The notes below the pieces were generated by a model, which saw nothing but the letters and a program-made list of their open reading frames with translations, did no database searches and was not told the origin of the DNA. Below, one piece after another: positions 23,243-34,756 of a stretch of DNA of 64,000 nt. Origin of the DNA: Annona cherimola. Its lineage: Eukaryota; Streptophyta; Magnoliopsida; Magnoliales; Annonaceae. Made by a program: the position numbers and the translations under genes. The stretch lies in assembly GCA_030490835.1 (NCBI GenBank), contig CM059971.1, positions 73,240,224 through 73,304,223 on the forward strand. The letters run 5' to 3'. The first letter of the stretch is position 1. Each line of letters begins with the position of its first letter.

Positions 23243-23778
23243 CTGAAATGCCCTCTTTCTATCGTCCTGATTCAATCTTGCTAACAGAGGAATTAAAGGG
23301 AAATTGGAAGGATAGAATCCAAATTGTAAGGCTGTCAGCTGTGTAACTTCTGCAATCTACAGCAGAGCCAATGTTGTCAGAACCAGGCTAGTGATCAAAG
23401 CAGTGAATAGAATGGTTTGGTATGAACCAATTTAACCGGTTAATGAAACCAATTTGGACCGGTGATGTCAACATTACATATTTGTGATGTCATCAACATG
23501 GTTCAGGAAGGTAGAATACAGATAAAATTCAAACTAGGTGAAACAAATGGCATTGTCTTTTGGTATTTTATATTATCCTTGTGTCAATTAAATTAAAAAG
23601 AAGATTTTAAAACGACCAAAAACAGCTATGTTTTTGGGGGAAGAATGTCGGCAAGTTAAAGAACAGCACCATACATAAAATGAATATGGCTAGAACAAGA
23701 TGAATGATATGTAAGATGACAATGATAACAATAGAAATCGAGTAATATGAAGCGATCTGAAGGTAGAATCTATGGGTT

Positions 23779-23817
<39 letters not shown>

Positions 23818-24080
23818 AAGAAGAAGAAGAAGAAGAAGAAGAAGTGGATTTGCAAGGCTAAGTAGTGTGAAATGGAAACAAGACACTAGACCTGCTAAGA
23901 AGAATGAAATCACAAATCACCAATGTAGCAGGTTATAAAAAGAACTAGAAGAACACCAAAAGGGGCATGGCTAGAAGTGATTTAGAAAAATGGGACAACA
24001 TCAGGGATTACCAGAGAAAAGCCAACGATCTACCAGCCTGGTGCAACATTGTTCATAAATAGATGAGGCGGTATTAAGAC
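23243..24080. promoter_or_regulatory. Upstream region of SPC24
   Basis: By position this contains the 5' leader and promoter of the minus-strand SPC24 gene. No TATA box is evident. A compound microsatellite sits about 540-600 bp upstream of the ATG, and a hAT-like element begins at 24081. Confidence 0.4.
23778..23844. repeat. Compound microsatellite (TG)n(AG)n(AAG)n
   Basis: TG repeats run directly into AG and then AAG repeats. On the minus strand, the SPC24 coding strand, this is a CTT/CT/CA tract upstream of the gene. Confidence 0.95.
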
Positions 24081-25886
24081 TAGGGGTGAGAATCGAGGCG
24101 GGTTGGGACGAGTCAAGGTGTGTCCAACCCTAACCCTATATTTTAAAAATCTTATTTGACCCTTATTTTTATATTGGGTCAGGACAATGTCGGTTTAACC
24201 CTTACTTTTTTCTAGTAGGTCTCGAGCCAAACTTCAAGTCGACATCGAGACAGCGGGTCGGACAAAAAGTTGTAAGTCAAATTAAATAATTTTAAAAATT
24301 TATGAACCTATCAAGTATAAAAACATATTTATACTAAATTTAAAAATTATATACTATGTCCTATTACTAATTAATCAAAGTAAAACATTATTACTTAAAT
24401 AAAACATTAATATTAGAACAAGTTAACGAAACATACCTTATTCAAAATTCTATTCACAGCACGAAAAACCACTAATTTCTTGAACTCATTCAATGTCCTT
24501 TGCTATTCACTTTCAACAAAAAATAATATGGATGTCATATTTTGAGTTAAAATGAAAATTGATTAAATATGTAGTATGACAACAGTTATACTTGAAAAGT
24601 GAAAAGAACATTAATAATACTTTCTATGTTGTTTTAAAATCCCATAGAAGACATAACCTAAATAACATCAATGCAAAATGCAATCAATAAAACAAAATTA
24701 TGTCCAATAATACTTTCCGCTGCAGTTGGTAACATATATGCACATAAAAAACAAAAATCACAACCAATTTAACCAATGGCATAAGTCATTCATCATCATG
24801 AAAGAAAAGTTCTAAGCTTAGCAAACACGCATATTCACGATCCAAGATTTTATTTTGATTATGATCTTCCGTGTTCTGCAAACTTAATACATTTGAGAGT
24901 TAACTGATTATGTAACCGTAAATTTAAAAAATAAATGAATATATCATATAAAAATGTTTTTAAAATATTTAATTTTTAAATAATATTAATTTATAGTCTA
25001 AACAGTTTAGATTTTAATAGCATTTTACATGAAAACTATACGCGATTGTATAATATCGTAAAAGTAAAAAAAAAAAGCCTTTCGCGGAGGCATAGGTAGT
25101 GTATTAAGTTCTCATTGGCACGTGCAGCTCACTCTGTCCAGTTCGACGGTAGATCCTGAGTCGGTTCGAACGACACAGCAATGACATCTCCTTAGAATGA
25201 ACCTCCTAGGAAGAAAAAGGTAAACCTACCGAAACTATAAAAATAAATTCCATACCTCTCATTACTTATGGACCCAGCATTAATCGCCTTATAGACTCCA
25301 TTTCTCCACCGATTCCAGTGACTTTCACTCAAATGGTGGACGAGGTTGCTGCAGGAAAGGAAAACCGAGATGAAAACCCAACAGAAAATGGGAAATGGAA
25401 AATAAAAAAGGGTAAATCAAAACCTAAGAAGGGAAAATGGCTGTCGACCACAAACATTAGCTGCCGGATGCTAACGTGAGTAGGATGCGACACGCGCCAG
25501 AGAAGGGAAGGATGCCAACATGCGCAGGTGGAGCGTTGTCGGAGAATAGAAAGAAAAAAGATATGTAGGAAGGGAAGACAGGTGTGGAGACAGGAAAAGG
25601 CAGAGGCTGGACGCTGGCAAGGGCGACGCCGGCACCGGCAGGGGTGGTAGAGTTGCGGAGAAATGGGGACGGTAGCTGGATGTCGACTGGAGAGACGATA
25701 GGTTAGGGTTTTTCTAATTTTGACACTTATTATTTATCTGGCAGCAACTGCGGGTCAAGATGGGTACCGGGAGGTCCGGGTAATGATAGGTCCGACCGGA
25801 CCGGAAAGCTTTTTAAAATCCTAAACTGGCAACCCGACCCACCCTGTCGGGTAAAGAACTATTACCCGCCCCTATTCTCGCCCCAA
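24081..25886. mobile_element. Non-autonomous hAT-like element, 1.8 kb
   Basis: Terminal inverted repeats are TAGGGGTGAGAAT at the left and, read inward, TTGGGGCGAGAAT at the right. Each is followed by a GGCGGGT or GGGCGGGT block. The 8-bp flanks ATTAAGAC (24073-24080) and ATTAAGAT (25887-25894) form a target duplication with one mismatch. An 8-bp duplication and this terminus type are typical of hAT. The subterminal regions repeat motifs such as CGGGTCGG and CCCGACCC. No intact transposase; a short minus-strand stretch, EFKKLVVFRAVNRIL near 24450-24500, could be a relic. Confidence 0.8.
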
Positions 25887-25894
25887 ATTAAGAT

Positions 25895-26781
25895 AACCAC
25901 TACGACAACAATGACTAACCACACAGCCCATCTGAAGCGTCCAAATGAAAACAATCGAGAATCCACTAATTGGATCATAACATGGCGATCCACCCACTTG
26001 TCCTAATTAAGCTTTTGAAGGCACAATATAATTAAATTATTTAAATAAGTCCATTTAACTGCAATTAATTAATTTAAAATTAATCCATATACTTTTCTAT
26101 TTATTCATTAAATAATGACGCTTTTAACTCCGCTCTATTTATTTATAACATATGTACATCCAAATATTAATTCCATTAAATTGTTTGGTATCATTAATCC
26201 ATTCAAACATATTAGTTTGTAATTACTAATATATGGTTTCCATCATTCTATCTATAATGGCACATTAATTTCTTTTCGTTATCATTAATTTATCAATCTT
26301 TCTTATAATTTTAGGCCATATAAAATTTAAGTTCTCTATTTTTAAATATGTCAAAAATTTTCATTTATACATGCTACATTATAAGCTTATAATCTAAACG
26401 TTGAGGTTCCGCACTAGATAGCTTGGCCCTCTGAGCTCACTTAGAGTTTCTCTGCTTCTCAAATTGTCAAAATAGGGGAAATAAAAATAGAATAAAGATT
26501 TAGCCGTACAGAAATCACCGGAGACAATAAAAAAGAAATTTTAAAATAGGTATTGAAATATGGAGCTGCACCTGCTAGAGATCGAAGAAAAAGGTCAAAA
26601 AAAAATATACGAAAAAAGTGAGTAGGGAGTGGGATCTATGGGATCTATACCTGAAATCTGGAACAACGGGTTGACAATGACGTCTACAAGGATTCCGGCA
26701 TCTATGGTTGATGATGGTATTGAAGAGAGGTCGCGACCTCTTTGGGGCTGGAGATCTTTGGGGCGGGAGATTTTTATTGTT
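25895..26781. other. Intergenic DNA, nothing recognised
   Basis: AT-rich with a more GC-balanced patch at 26640-26780 (CTCTTTGGGGCTGGAGATCT). No convincing exon or repeat boundary. Confidence 0.4.
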
Positions 26782-27059
26782 GGCGTGTTTGGTTAGGGAT
26801 AAAATTTTTGATGAAAAATTTTTAAAGTAGAAGTTGTCATATTGATAGAAAATAATATTATATAATAGGAGTAACGATGAGAAGTAAAGAGAATAAAGTT
26901 AAAATAGATAGGTTAATTGTGTAGAAATGATTGAAAAGTAGAGTAATTTGTATAGGAAAATGTGAAAAAATAATTAAAAAATAGAGTAGTTACGGAGAGT
27001 GAAAAGTTTTAGATTGAAAAGTTTTGGTTGACATGTTTATATCCCAAACAAACACACCC
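26782..27059. mobile_element. Tourist-like MITE
   Basis: Ends GGCGTGTTTGG and CAAACAAACACACCC, with TTA directly after the right end. The interior carries the family blocks AAGTTAAAATAGATAGG and GTGAAAAGTTTTAGATTG. Confidence 0.75.
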
Positions 27060-27251
27060 TTAGTGTTTAAAAATGCCACAAGAGGAAAGTTCTTCTTACA
27101 GGTTGGGCCATTGGCTTTTATTTTACCCTATTTATGCAACCTATGTAGAATAATAGAATGGTTTATTGGCCCACAAGCCACAACTCATTTGAATCCACTG
27201 CAAGAATACTAACACTAATAAATCTTATATAACCATTGTGTTTTATCTACT

Positions 27252-27510
27252 GGATACGTTTGGCAAATAATAAAAGATGTCATGCTAAAACTTTTCACTT
27301 TTCATAATTATCACGTTTTTAATTATTTTTTCACATCTTACAATATAACTATCTTACTTTTCTATTATTTTTACACAACTTATCTATTTATTTTAACTTT
27401 ATTATTTTTTCTTTTCATTATTATCCCTACTATATTATTATTTTTTTCAATTTAACAACTTTTATACAAAAAAATTTTCATCCAAAATTTTATAACTTTC
27501 CAAACCTATC
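27252..27510. mobile_element. Tourist-like MITE, inverted relative to the neighbour
   Basis: Ends GGATACGTTTGG and CCAAACCTATCC; the interior is the reverse complement of the family consensus (TTATTTTAACTTTATT). Confidence 0.65.
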
Positions 27511-27604
27511 CAAAACCTTTCAAAAGGCTTAAATGTTGAAATAAAAGTATCTAAATCATTTTCTTAATGAAACAATATTTAACAGTTTAGCATAATAGCA
27601 TTCG

Positions 27605-28247
27605 CTCTTAGGTGATATTACAGTGTGAGTTTATATCAATCTCTAATAAAATGATTTTCATGGGCTTAATCTCAAATATTATATTTCAAAAAATGCCTTA
27701 TATACTCATTACTTATTTATCAAATTTCATCTTCTGTCTGCTATCGTATGAATGTTTAAAACGCCCGCTAAGCGTTTTATCTATGCTATTGCAGTATGGC
27801 TGCCTAAGCAAGGACGGTCATGGATTGTTATGGTAGCATTCAGAGCATCCCCTCCAACGACCATCTGATCTTTTGACGAAGAAACACCAGTTTTCCCAAC
27901 CTCGTCCTGTTGGGAAGCTCTAGATTCTGACTTTTCATGATGCCGTTTCTCACGATTTTCGCCGCGAAAGCTTTTTACAAATTGTTAAAATGGGGACTAA
28001 ATATTCTGCTAAACGGCAGATCAGCCCTGTGCTTCCGACGTCTCGGCTGCACGGCTAAGGTCCTGTTTGGCCGTTTTTGTCTAGGGACGTTGCGTGCGCT
28101 TTCTTCCGTGGAAACCATGTCCATTGAGATTTTTAGATGCTTGTCCAAATTCCAAGACTCGTTGTATGCCTGCCGCTAACGGTAAACTGCATGGTATCTC
28201 TAAGCGCCAAGTTAGCGCTGTCTTAGGCAGCTCAAAACGCTTTTTTA
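27605..28247. other. GC-richer segment with inverted AAAACGC motifs
   Basis: The AT content drops between 27740 and 28240. AAAACGCCCGCTAAGCGTTTT near 27758 and AAGCGCCAAGTTAGCGCT plus AAAACGCTTTT near 28205-28245 form palindromic pairs. Two open stretches on the plus strand (27937-28179, 28094-28318) match nothing I recognise. Possibly another foldback element. Confidence 0.35.
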
Positions 28248-28507
28248 GGGTACGTTTGGTTGGGTTTAAAAAATGTGAATCAAAAATTTTCCCACATCAT
28301 AACTATCTTATTTTTTAATTATTTTTCATATTTTCCTATACAAATTATCCTATTTTCAATCATTTTTATACAATTTTATATATAACTAACCTATTTATTT
28401 TAACTTTACTCTTTTTACATATTGTCATTACATTTATCATATTGCATCATTTTCTATTAATTTGATAACTTTTCATCAAAAATTTTGACCCCAAGCCAAA
28501 TACACTC
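28248..28507. mobile_element. Tourist-like MITE with TTA duplication
   Basis: Ends GGGTACGTTTGG and CCAAATACACTC with TTA at 28245-28247 and 28508-28510. Its right TTA is also the left TTA of the next MITE. Confidence 0.8.
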
Positions 28508-28510
28508 TTA

Positions 28511-28746
28511 GGGTGTGTCTAGAAAGTTATAAAACTTTTGGATAAAAAGTTTTTTATTTAAAAGTTGTTAAATTGATAGAAAATGATGTGATATGACAGA
28601 GGTAATGATAAGGTATAAAGAAAATAAAGTTAAAATAGATAGACTAGTTGTACAGGAAGATGTGAACAAATAATTTTAAAATATAGTAGTTATGGAGAGT
28701 AAAAAGTTTTATATTAACTTTTTTTTACATATTGTCAAATACACCC
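28511..28746. mobile_element. Tourist-like MITE sharing a target site with its neighbour
   Basis: Ends GGGTGTGTCTAG and CAAATACACCC with TTA at 28508-28510 and 28747-28749. It is oriented opposite to the MITE at 28248-28507. Confidence 0.8.
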
Positions 28747-29106
28747 TTAGTATAAATTTTAAATGTCGAAATAGGCCTTCGTTTAATTCTCTATTTTATA
28801 TAAATTCATCTACAGATGACTCTTTTTTCCTATCTTTGCTCTACACGCTAGACATCGAAAGTATATCAAAGAGTTATCTAATATTTTTTCTTTTTTATTT
28901 TATGTTTGTTAATTTATTTATTGTAAAAAATATGGTTCTGCGTTTTACGCTTTTCTAAAATCTTCTCAACATCTCTTTATATTTTTATTTACGTATTTAT
29001 ACTCAGATAGAGGTATCTTACAGTTGATAAGGATAAATATTTGTTAAAGATATAAATGAATGTTACAAGCTATATTTCTTATAGTTTAGTATGGCTGTGT
29101 GAGATT

Positions 29107-30180
29107 TTTTTTTTTGGATAAAGAGAGAGACGCAAGCTCTATCCCGACACCCTCTGTGCAAAACCAGAAGCAGAGGAGGAGGGGATGAAGCAATCCTTAT
29201 ATTTCATTAACAAAAAATTGTTTGTACATATCTTTTCTAATATTACTTGTGGTTGATTGCCCCATCAATCCTGAGTATCCAAACAAGAAGAAGAGGCGAA
29301 ATCAGATAAAAAATGCGCCATAATATTTCTTTGCCCCAAAACATGGTGGAAAGAAAGATGCCCAAAAGAAGAGACTACGGACTTAATCTGACTAATTGCA
29401 AACCCCATTAAAGATAATATTGGACTGTCATTAACCAAAAAATTAATTAGGAGTAATGAATCCGATTCCACTTAGAAATGCCTGAAGTTGAGGTGCTTAG
29501 CTCAAATGACAACCATCAGGAGAGCTATTGCCTCCATAACCAATGCCTCCATCAAGCCTTTCCTTTTCCATCCCTTGGCTGCGATGAATAAGCCTCGAGA
29601 ATCTCCAATGATGGTTGCAAATTCCATAACTTGATGTTTTGTGCATCTTCTGCCATCTACATTCATCTTGAACTGTCCTTCTGGCGTAGTGATCCATCTA
29701 GGCAGAAGAGGACGATGTAGAATGGTAGGTGCCGAGAGGGATTTTGCATGTTCGAATTGGTCTAGATAGTTAACACACCAGTCAAGAAGATGAGAGAACT
29801 CAAGCTTAGTGCCTTCCTTCCTCGATCTGTTCCTCGTGTGCCACACTTGTAAGCAAAAAAAGAAAAAGAGGGCAAGTAAATCATGAGTTTTCCTTGTAAT
29901 GAGAGATCTGATGGTGCATTGTGGATCCTATTGATTAGGTAGAGAGGGGCTAGCACCAGTAACCCTCTTACATGCTTGCTGAATCATATCACGTTTCATA
30001 AAAATATGATTAGTGTCCTCCTTATCTTTCCTACAATAGAAACATAGGATCAACTAGGATGTCTCGTTGGAGAAGATTTTGCTATGTTGGTAGGGCATCT
30101 TTGAAGTTTGAATAGCTGTCATCTGAATACTAGCACTTTACTTGGAAGGTGAGTTCTCCATATGGATTTACACGTGGTTT
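29107..30180 (-). mobile_element. 5'-truncated L1-like LINE, second copy
   Basis: Minus-strand fragments read WITTPEGQFKMNVDGRR, FATIIGDSRGLFIAAKGW, VMEAIAL, ESDSLLLINFL and FHHVLGQRNIMAHFLSD, the C-terminal RNase H of plant LINEs. Upstream traces of the zinc-finger region reach 30170. Stops and frameshifts break it. Poly-T at 29105-29115 is the poly(A) tail. TGTGAGATT occurs at 29098-29106 and 30181-30189 as a 9-bp target duplication. Confidence 0.88.
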
Positions 30181-30189
30181 TGTGAGATT

Positions 30190-31040
30190 AGAAACAAATA
30201 TAAAACTTTAAAAGGTACAATCATATATCTGTATATGTTTGCTTATAGAACGTAAAATTTAAAAATATTTTTATTTGTTTAATGTATATAAATCTAAAAA
30301 TTGTAATATTAGAGACATGTTTGATAAAATATTTTAATTTTAATAGCACGAGTTTATTTAGATTTTCATATCTAATATTAATTTTCATTTTGATTTAACA
30401 AGTTAAAATTAACAAAAACATTTTAGCTTTATCTTTTAGTATTAAAAAATTTACTAATGCATATGTAAACAAAAAATCTAGTAAAGATATATTTACTAAT
30501 TACTTATATTTATAAAGATACATTGATGTATTATATTATAAGTTGTATACATTATTTGTAAAGATATATTGATGTATTTTCTTATAAATTGTATATACTA
30601 TTTATGAAGATACATGTATTGACATATTATCTTATACATAATAATTTATATTTATATTTTATAGAAATATAATTATAATATGTATATTTTATTTTTATAT
30701 TATATAAAAATTATGATAGTAAAATATATCGATGTCTAAGTAACTAAATAAATAAATATATTCGATATCATAAAATAAGTTGTTTAAGGCTTATGTTATA
30801 TTTTTTTGTCTTTTTTTGTAATTTTACTTATTGAAATTAAGTACTTTCAAAGTGTTTGTGCCAAACACCTAATTAATTCTCATTGAAAGTACTTCTTAAA
30901 TAATAAAACGAAACACAAGAAATTTGAATATTTGTAGTATTTTTTAAAAATTCCTACTTATGACAGCACAAAAGGACAGTAGAAACATGAGAGCATGACC
31001 AAACAAGCAGCGAGGCTTTCTTACCCAACGACAAACCGTA
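30190..31040. other. AT-rich DNA with a short degenerate tandem repeat
   Basis: At 30512-30650 about three copies of a 47-bp unit (TAAAGATACATTGATGTATT) occur. Nothing else is recognised. Confidence 0.5.
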
Positions 31041-31274
31041 GTTCCTATTTTAATGATGTGTTTGGGCGATTCAAAATTTGATTGTGGCAGCTAAAATTCA
31101 ACTTTCCGCGTAGGAGTAAAATGTTTATCACATTCAGTGGGAAGGACGTAAGCCTAAACGAAGCTAGAACTGGTTTACGCAAGCACTTTTGGATCTCAAT
31201 GCCACACAAAAGCCTTAAGCCATGCCTGTCCAAGCATTTAAACCCTTCAAATGGAATTTTTTTCTTTTTATGCC

Positions 31275-31660
31275 CGTGGCCAACCGCAAGGACACAAAAA
31301 TATGGGACAGACGTAGGCTTCAAAATATTAAATTTTTTCATCAAGATTATATATTTATTCTTTTTATTTTTGTATGTCGTTAATCACATTTGTACACTTA
31401 AAATATAGGCTTTGTCCATCAAGAGAAAATAATATAGGCTTTGAAATTTTATATATTGATTTGTTTTTGTTGTTTCTAAAATTATTTTATTTTACACAAT
31501 CGGTAAATGCAGAAATGATCTCGTATCATTTTTAATGTTAATATCATTAAAAGGTTTTAATACTAATAGATAATATTTAAGTCTATTCATTCAACAAATT
31601 TAACTTAATTTATTGTCTAACAATTCAATTCAGCCGAGTCAACTTTCATGGCTTTATTTT
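31275..31660 (-). repeat. 360-bp repeat, inverted copy of 4043-4405
   Basis: Reverse complement of 4043-4405, with GGGACAGACGTAGGCTTC and CATTCAACAAATTTAACTTA as anchor blocks. The flank 31050-31275 begins TGTGTTTGGGCGATTC and looks like one end of a MITE. Confidence 0.65.
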
Positions 31661-33119
31661 GAATATCTTCGAATCTAAATGGATGTATATTAATGTAAAT
31701 TTAAAATTAATAAGTTTTAAACATATATTGTCAGGAAATTGGACACATATTGTCTTTTTTTTGCATTTTAAGGTTATAAAATATATTTTTAAAATAAAAT
31801 TTCACAATATCTAATTAATAATGCATGATAAAAATATTTCTATTAAATAACTAAATTTTAATTAAGGTTCCATATGTACTCAGGCTTTTCTTAATCATTT
31901 GTACCCAGTGCTACTACCAACCGGGCCGGTTGGCTTGGATACATTCTCTTTATTCTAATAAAAAGTCTACTTAGTTAATTATATCATTCTTTTAGTTCAA
32001 TTATTTATTACGTTTTCTGTCAATTACATATTCTTCCACTCGACTGCTTTCCATTCCACCTTATAAGTTTGGATGTCACATATTAACCAGGGATTTTTCA
32101 TACATTCTCTAACACCCTCATGTATTCCTTCGCCTTTGAAAATTTTATCTCTATTTATGTGATGCAAAGCAAAAGGAACATAGCACCAAAAAGAACGATC
32201 CAGGCAACTTTTTAAATGGAAAGGGTTGGTAAGCAGACAAAGGGAGCTGTTGACAGAGGGCAATAAATGCATGGAAATGGAAACCTGCACGCGCAAGGAC
32301 GACAACCCATGTTGCTGGCAGCTACCGGAGAGATCACATGCAACGGTTGCCACCGACGTCGATCATAAGCAGTTTTCAAGGGCCCACATGTCCCTAACAG
32401 TGCACATGTAGCATGGCAAACATTTGGCCCGTTCCTGAAGTGCCCGATTAACAGTTTTGACTGTGCTTCTTACCTTCCAAATATATCCAAACACGTACAC
32501 AGAATTCTTTGTTGTTAAAAACTAATTTTTGGCAATAATAATTACTTATGTTATTGCATAATATGTTTTGACAAAAAGGTATTCAGCAACACGCGCTCGT
32601 GAGGATGGGGGAGTAGTTAAATCTCCTGTGCTATGGTCTCTCAATAAATGATTTAAGAATTCTTAAGCTTCGTAAACATAAGAGTAGGAAATGAGATGTG
32701 ATATAATATTAAACAAAAAAAAAAAATCTAAGCCTTGTGTAAAAATTTTGATATTCCAATAGATTGTTGTAGTTGCACCACAACAAATTTTGCTTTATAT
32801 AGCTAATTTTTTATTAATATACAATATATATGATTATATTAATATATGTGTTTAACTACAATTGGTTATTTAGGATAAATGCCTGGCTTCTTTCAAAGTG
32901 ACAGCATTTCGTTCACTGTGAAATGGGGCTTTATTGCTACTTTAGGAGAAAAACCAAAGATATATACTTCCCAACTCCCTTCACAACTCCGCCATTTAGC
33001 TATTAACTTTAAAATCTTTAAAGCTGATACGCTTAATATTAATAATCCATATTTACATTTTTATGATATCAAGATCGTGCATTGAAATTTTGCAAGATCT
33101 AAATTTATTTTAAAGCTTA
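31661..33119. other. Intergenic DNA, no supported gene
   Basis: A 109-codon minus-strand open stretch at 32024-32353 lies in a GC-richer patch. It starts MATVACDLSGSCQQHG, but I recognise no family and no splice context. The remainder is AT-rich. Confidence 0.4.
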
Positions 33120-33301
33120 GGGGGTGTTTCGAGACATACAAGATTCTTGGATTAAATTTGTATCATTATTTTCAAGACAAATTTTTAATTTCTAAGACAG
33201 TTTTTTAAATTTCCAATACAACTTTAATCATTCTCAATACTTATCATTGCATTCTCATCCCTGATACAAATTCGGAATCTAGTATGATTTGAAACAGGCC
33301 C
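33120..33301. mobile_element. Short Tourist-like MITE (TTA duplication)
   Basis: 182 bp with ends GGGGGTGTTTCGAGAC and GATTTGAAACAGGCCC, flanked by TTA at 33117-33119 and 33302-33304. The sequence differs from the main Tourist family of the window. Confidence 0.75.
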
Positions 33302-33304
33302 TTA

Positions 33305-34001
33305 ATAATTAAATATTTACTCTTGCGTGGTAGTTTAATTTTCCAATTAATTAATAATTAAATATTCGCTCTTAAGAGGTGCTTTGGACTTCAGATTTTA
33401 TAATTTCTAAGTATATTGTTTTTTATATGATAAAAGGATTTCACTTTCGGCAAATTTTGTGTGAATCCAGTTCAAACAGGGATCAATCTCCACGATGATA
33501 TGAAACCCATTTCATTCAATGCGTTTGAAAAAAATAATTTATTTAGATACGAAACTGAATTTCATACAAAATCAAAGATTTGTAAAGGCACTTATAGATA
33601 ACTATGTAAAATCAATGTATTAAAATTATGTAACTTATATATCAATTTTAGAATTGCTAATTCAACGTGTAAATCTTGCAAAATATTTTTTCTTTCTTGG
33701 ATGAGTAACTGTATAAATTATTATAACATTTTAATTTCATGGTTGGATAAATTTTATATTTTTAAGTATAGCTCACTTAACACTTTGAATTGAAATATTT
33801 TTAGTATTATGGAATATGAATTGGTTACCACCAAGTCCAATCCTAGTTTGATGGCTAAAGTCTATAAGCTTCGAAAGAGCAAGCCCCAGCCCCAGCTACA
33901 TCTGACGTCTATAACAAAGCGAATGTATGATTGTCTTAGAAGCTTTTTTTAATCGTTATTTTTACAATCATTTTAATTTATATTACGTTTAAACTCGTAA
34001 G
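33305..34001. other. AT-rich intergenic DNA, nothing recognised
   Basis: No supported feature. Confidence 0.4.
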
Positions 34002-34153
34002 ACATTCTTACAATATTCTAATAATCATCTAACAATATTTCTATTTTCTGCAATTTTCCTATCCATGGACACTTTGTACATTCTTACAATATTCTAATAA
34101 TCGTCTAACAATATTTCTATTTTCTACAATTTTCCTATAGGTGGACACTCCCA
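34002..34153. repeat. 76-bp tandem duplication
   Basis: ACATTCTTACAATATTCTAA starts at 34002 and again at 34078. The copies differ by a few bases. Confidence 0.9.
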
Positions 34154-34230
34154 TGGAGCTTAGGGAAACCAACCACAATGTTTATATATATATATGTATA
34201 TGTGTGTGTGTGTGGGCTCCGCTTTTATGT

Positions 34231-34744
34231 AACTGGGTTACATACAAGTAGACTCACATAACCATTTCAAAATCTGCGATTTTGATCTATGATGAAAAAT
34301 TTTATTCATTCATTGTATTTAACATCATTTATTTATCAAAGGAATCAACTTTCATCTCAATCAAGTATGTTTATGGGCTACCATTTGTTAGAAAATATAT
34401 ATATTCATGTGTAAATTGTGAAAAATACTAAAATATCAATTTTAAAGTAGTATTTTCAACATCTAAACCGTCCAAAATATCATTTCAATGTGCATGAATG
34501 ATTATATAATGCATTATTACATTCTAATACATGTGTAAATAGATCTAAGTGTTTTCATAATTTACACATGAATATATATATTTTTGAATAAATATAACCC
34601 TTAAACATATTTGATTGGGATGAAACTTGGTCTCATAGATAAACAAATTATGTTAAATACAATGAATAGATTGGATTTTCCATTAAGCATCAAAATCTTA
34701 TATTTTGAAGGAGTTACATGGGTTCGCTTCTAGGTAACCCAGTT
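34231..34744. mobile_element. Foldback element with AACTGGGTTAC ends
   Basis: 514 bp bounded by AACTGGGTTAC and GTAACCCAGTT, with about 70 bp of imperfect inverted repeat. The interior has the block AGTAGTATTTTCAACATCTA, shared with the units at 36-37 kb. It lies 12 bp from the large palindrome. Confidence 0.75.
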
Positions 34745-34756
34745 ATATATATATAT

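Noticed and set aside
23243..23275. Earlier SPC24 start at 23275
   Set aside because: That codon is TTG. The first ATG at 23242 gives the expected short N-terminus.
23778..23844. Compound microsatellite as a promoter element of SPC24
   Set aside because: CT-rich tracts can act in plant promoters, but nothing here beyond position supports it, so it is listed only as a repeat.
32024..32353. 109-codon minus-strand open frame as a gene
   Set aside because: No recognisable domain, no splice or promoter context, and its length is within chance for a GC-richer patch.
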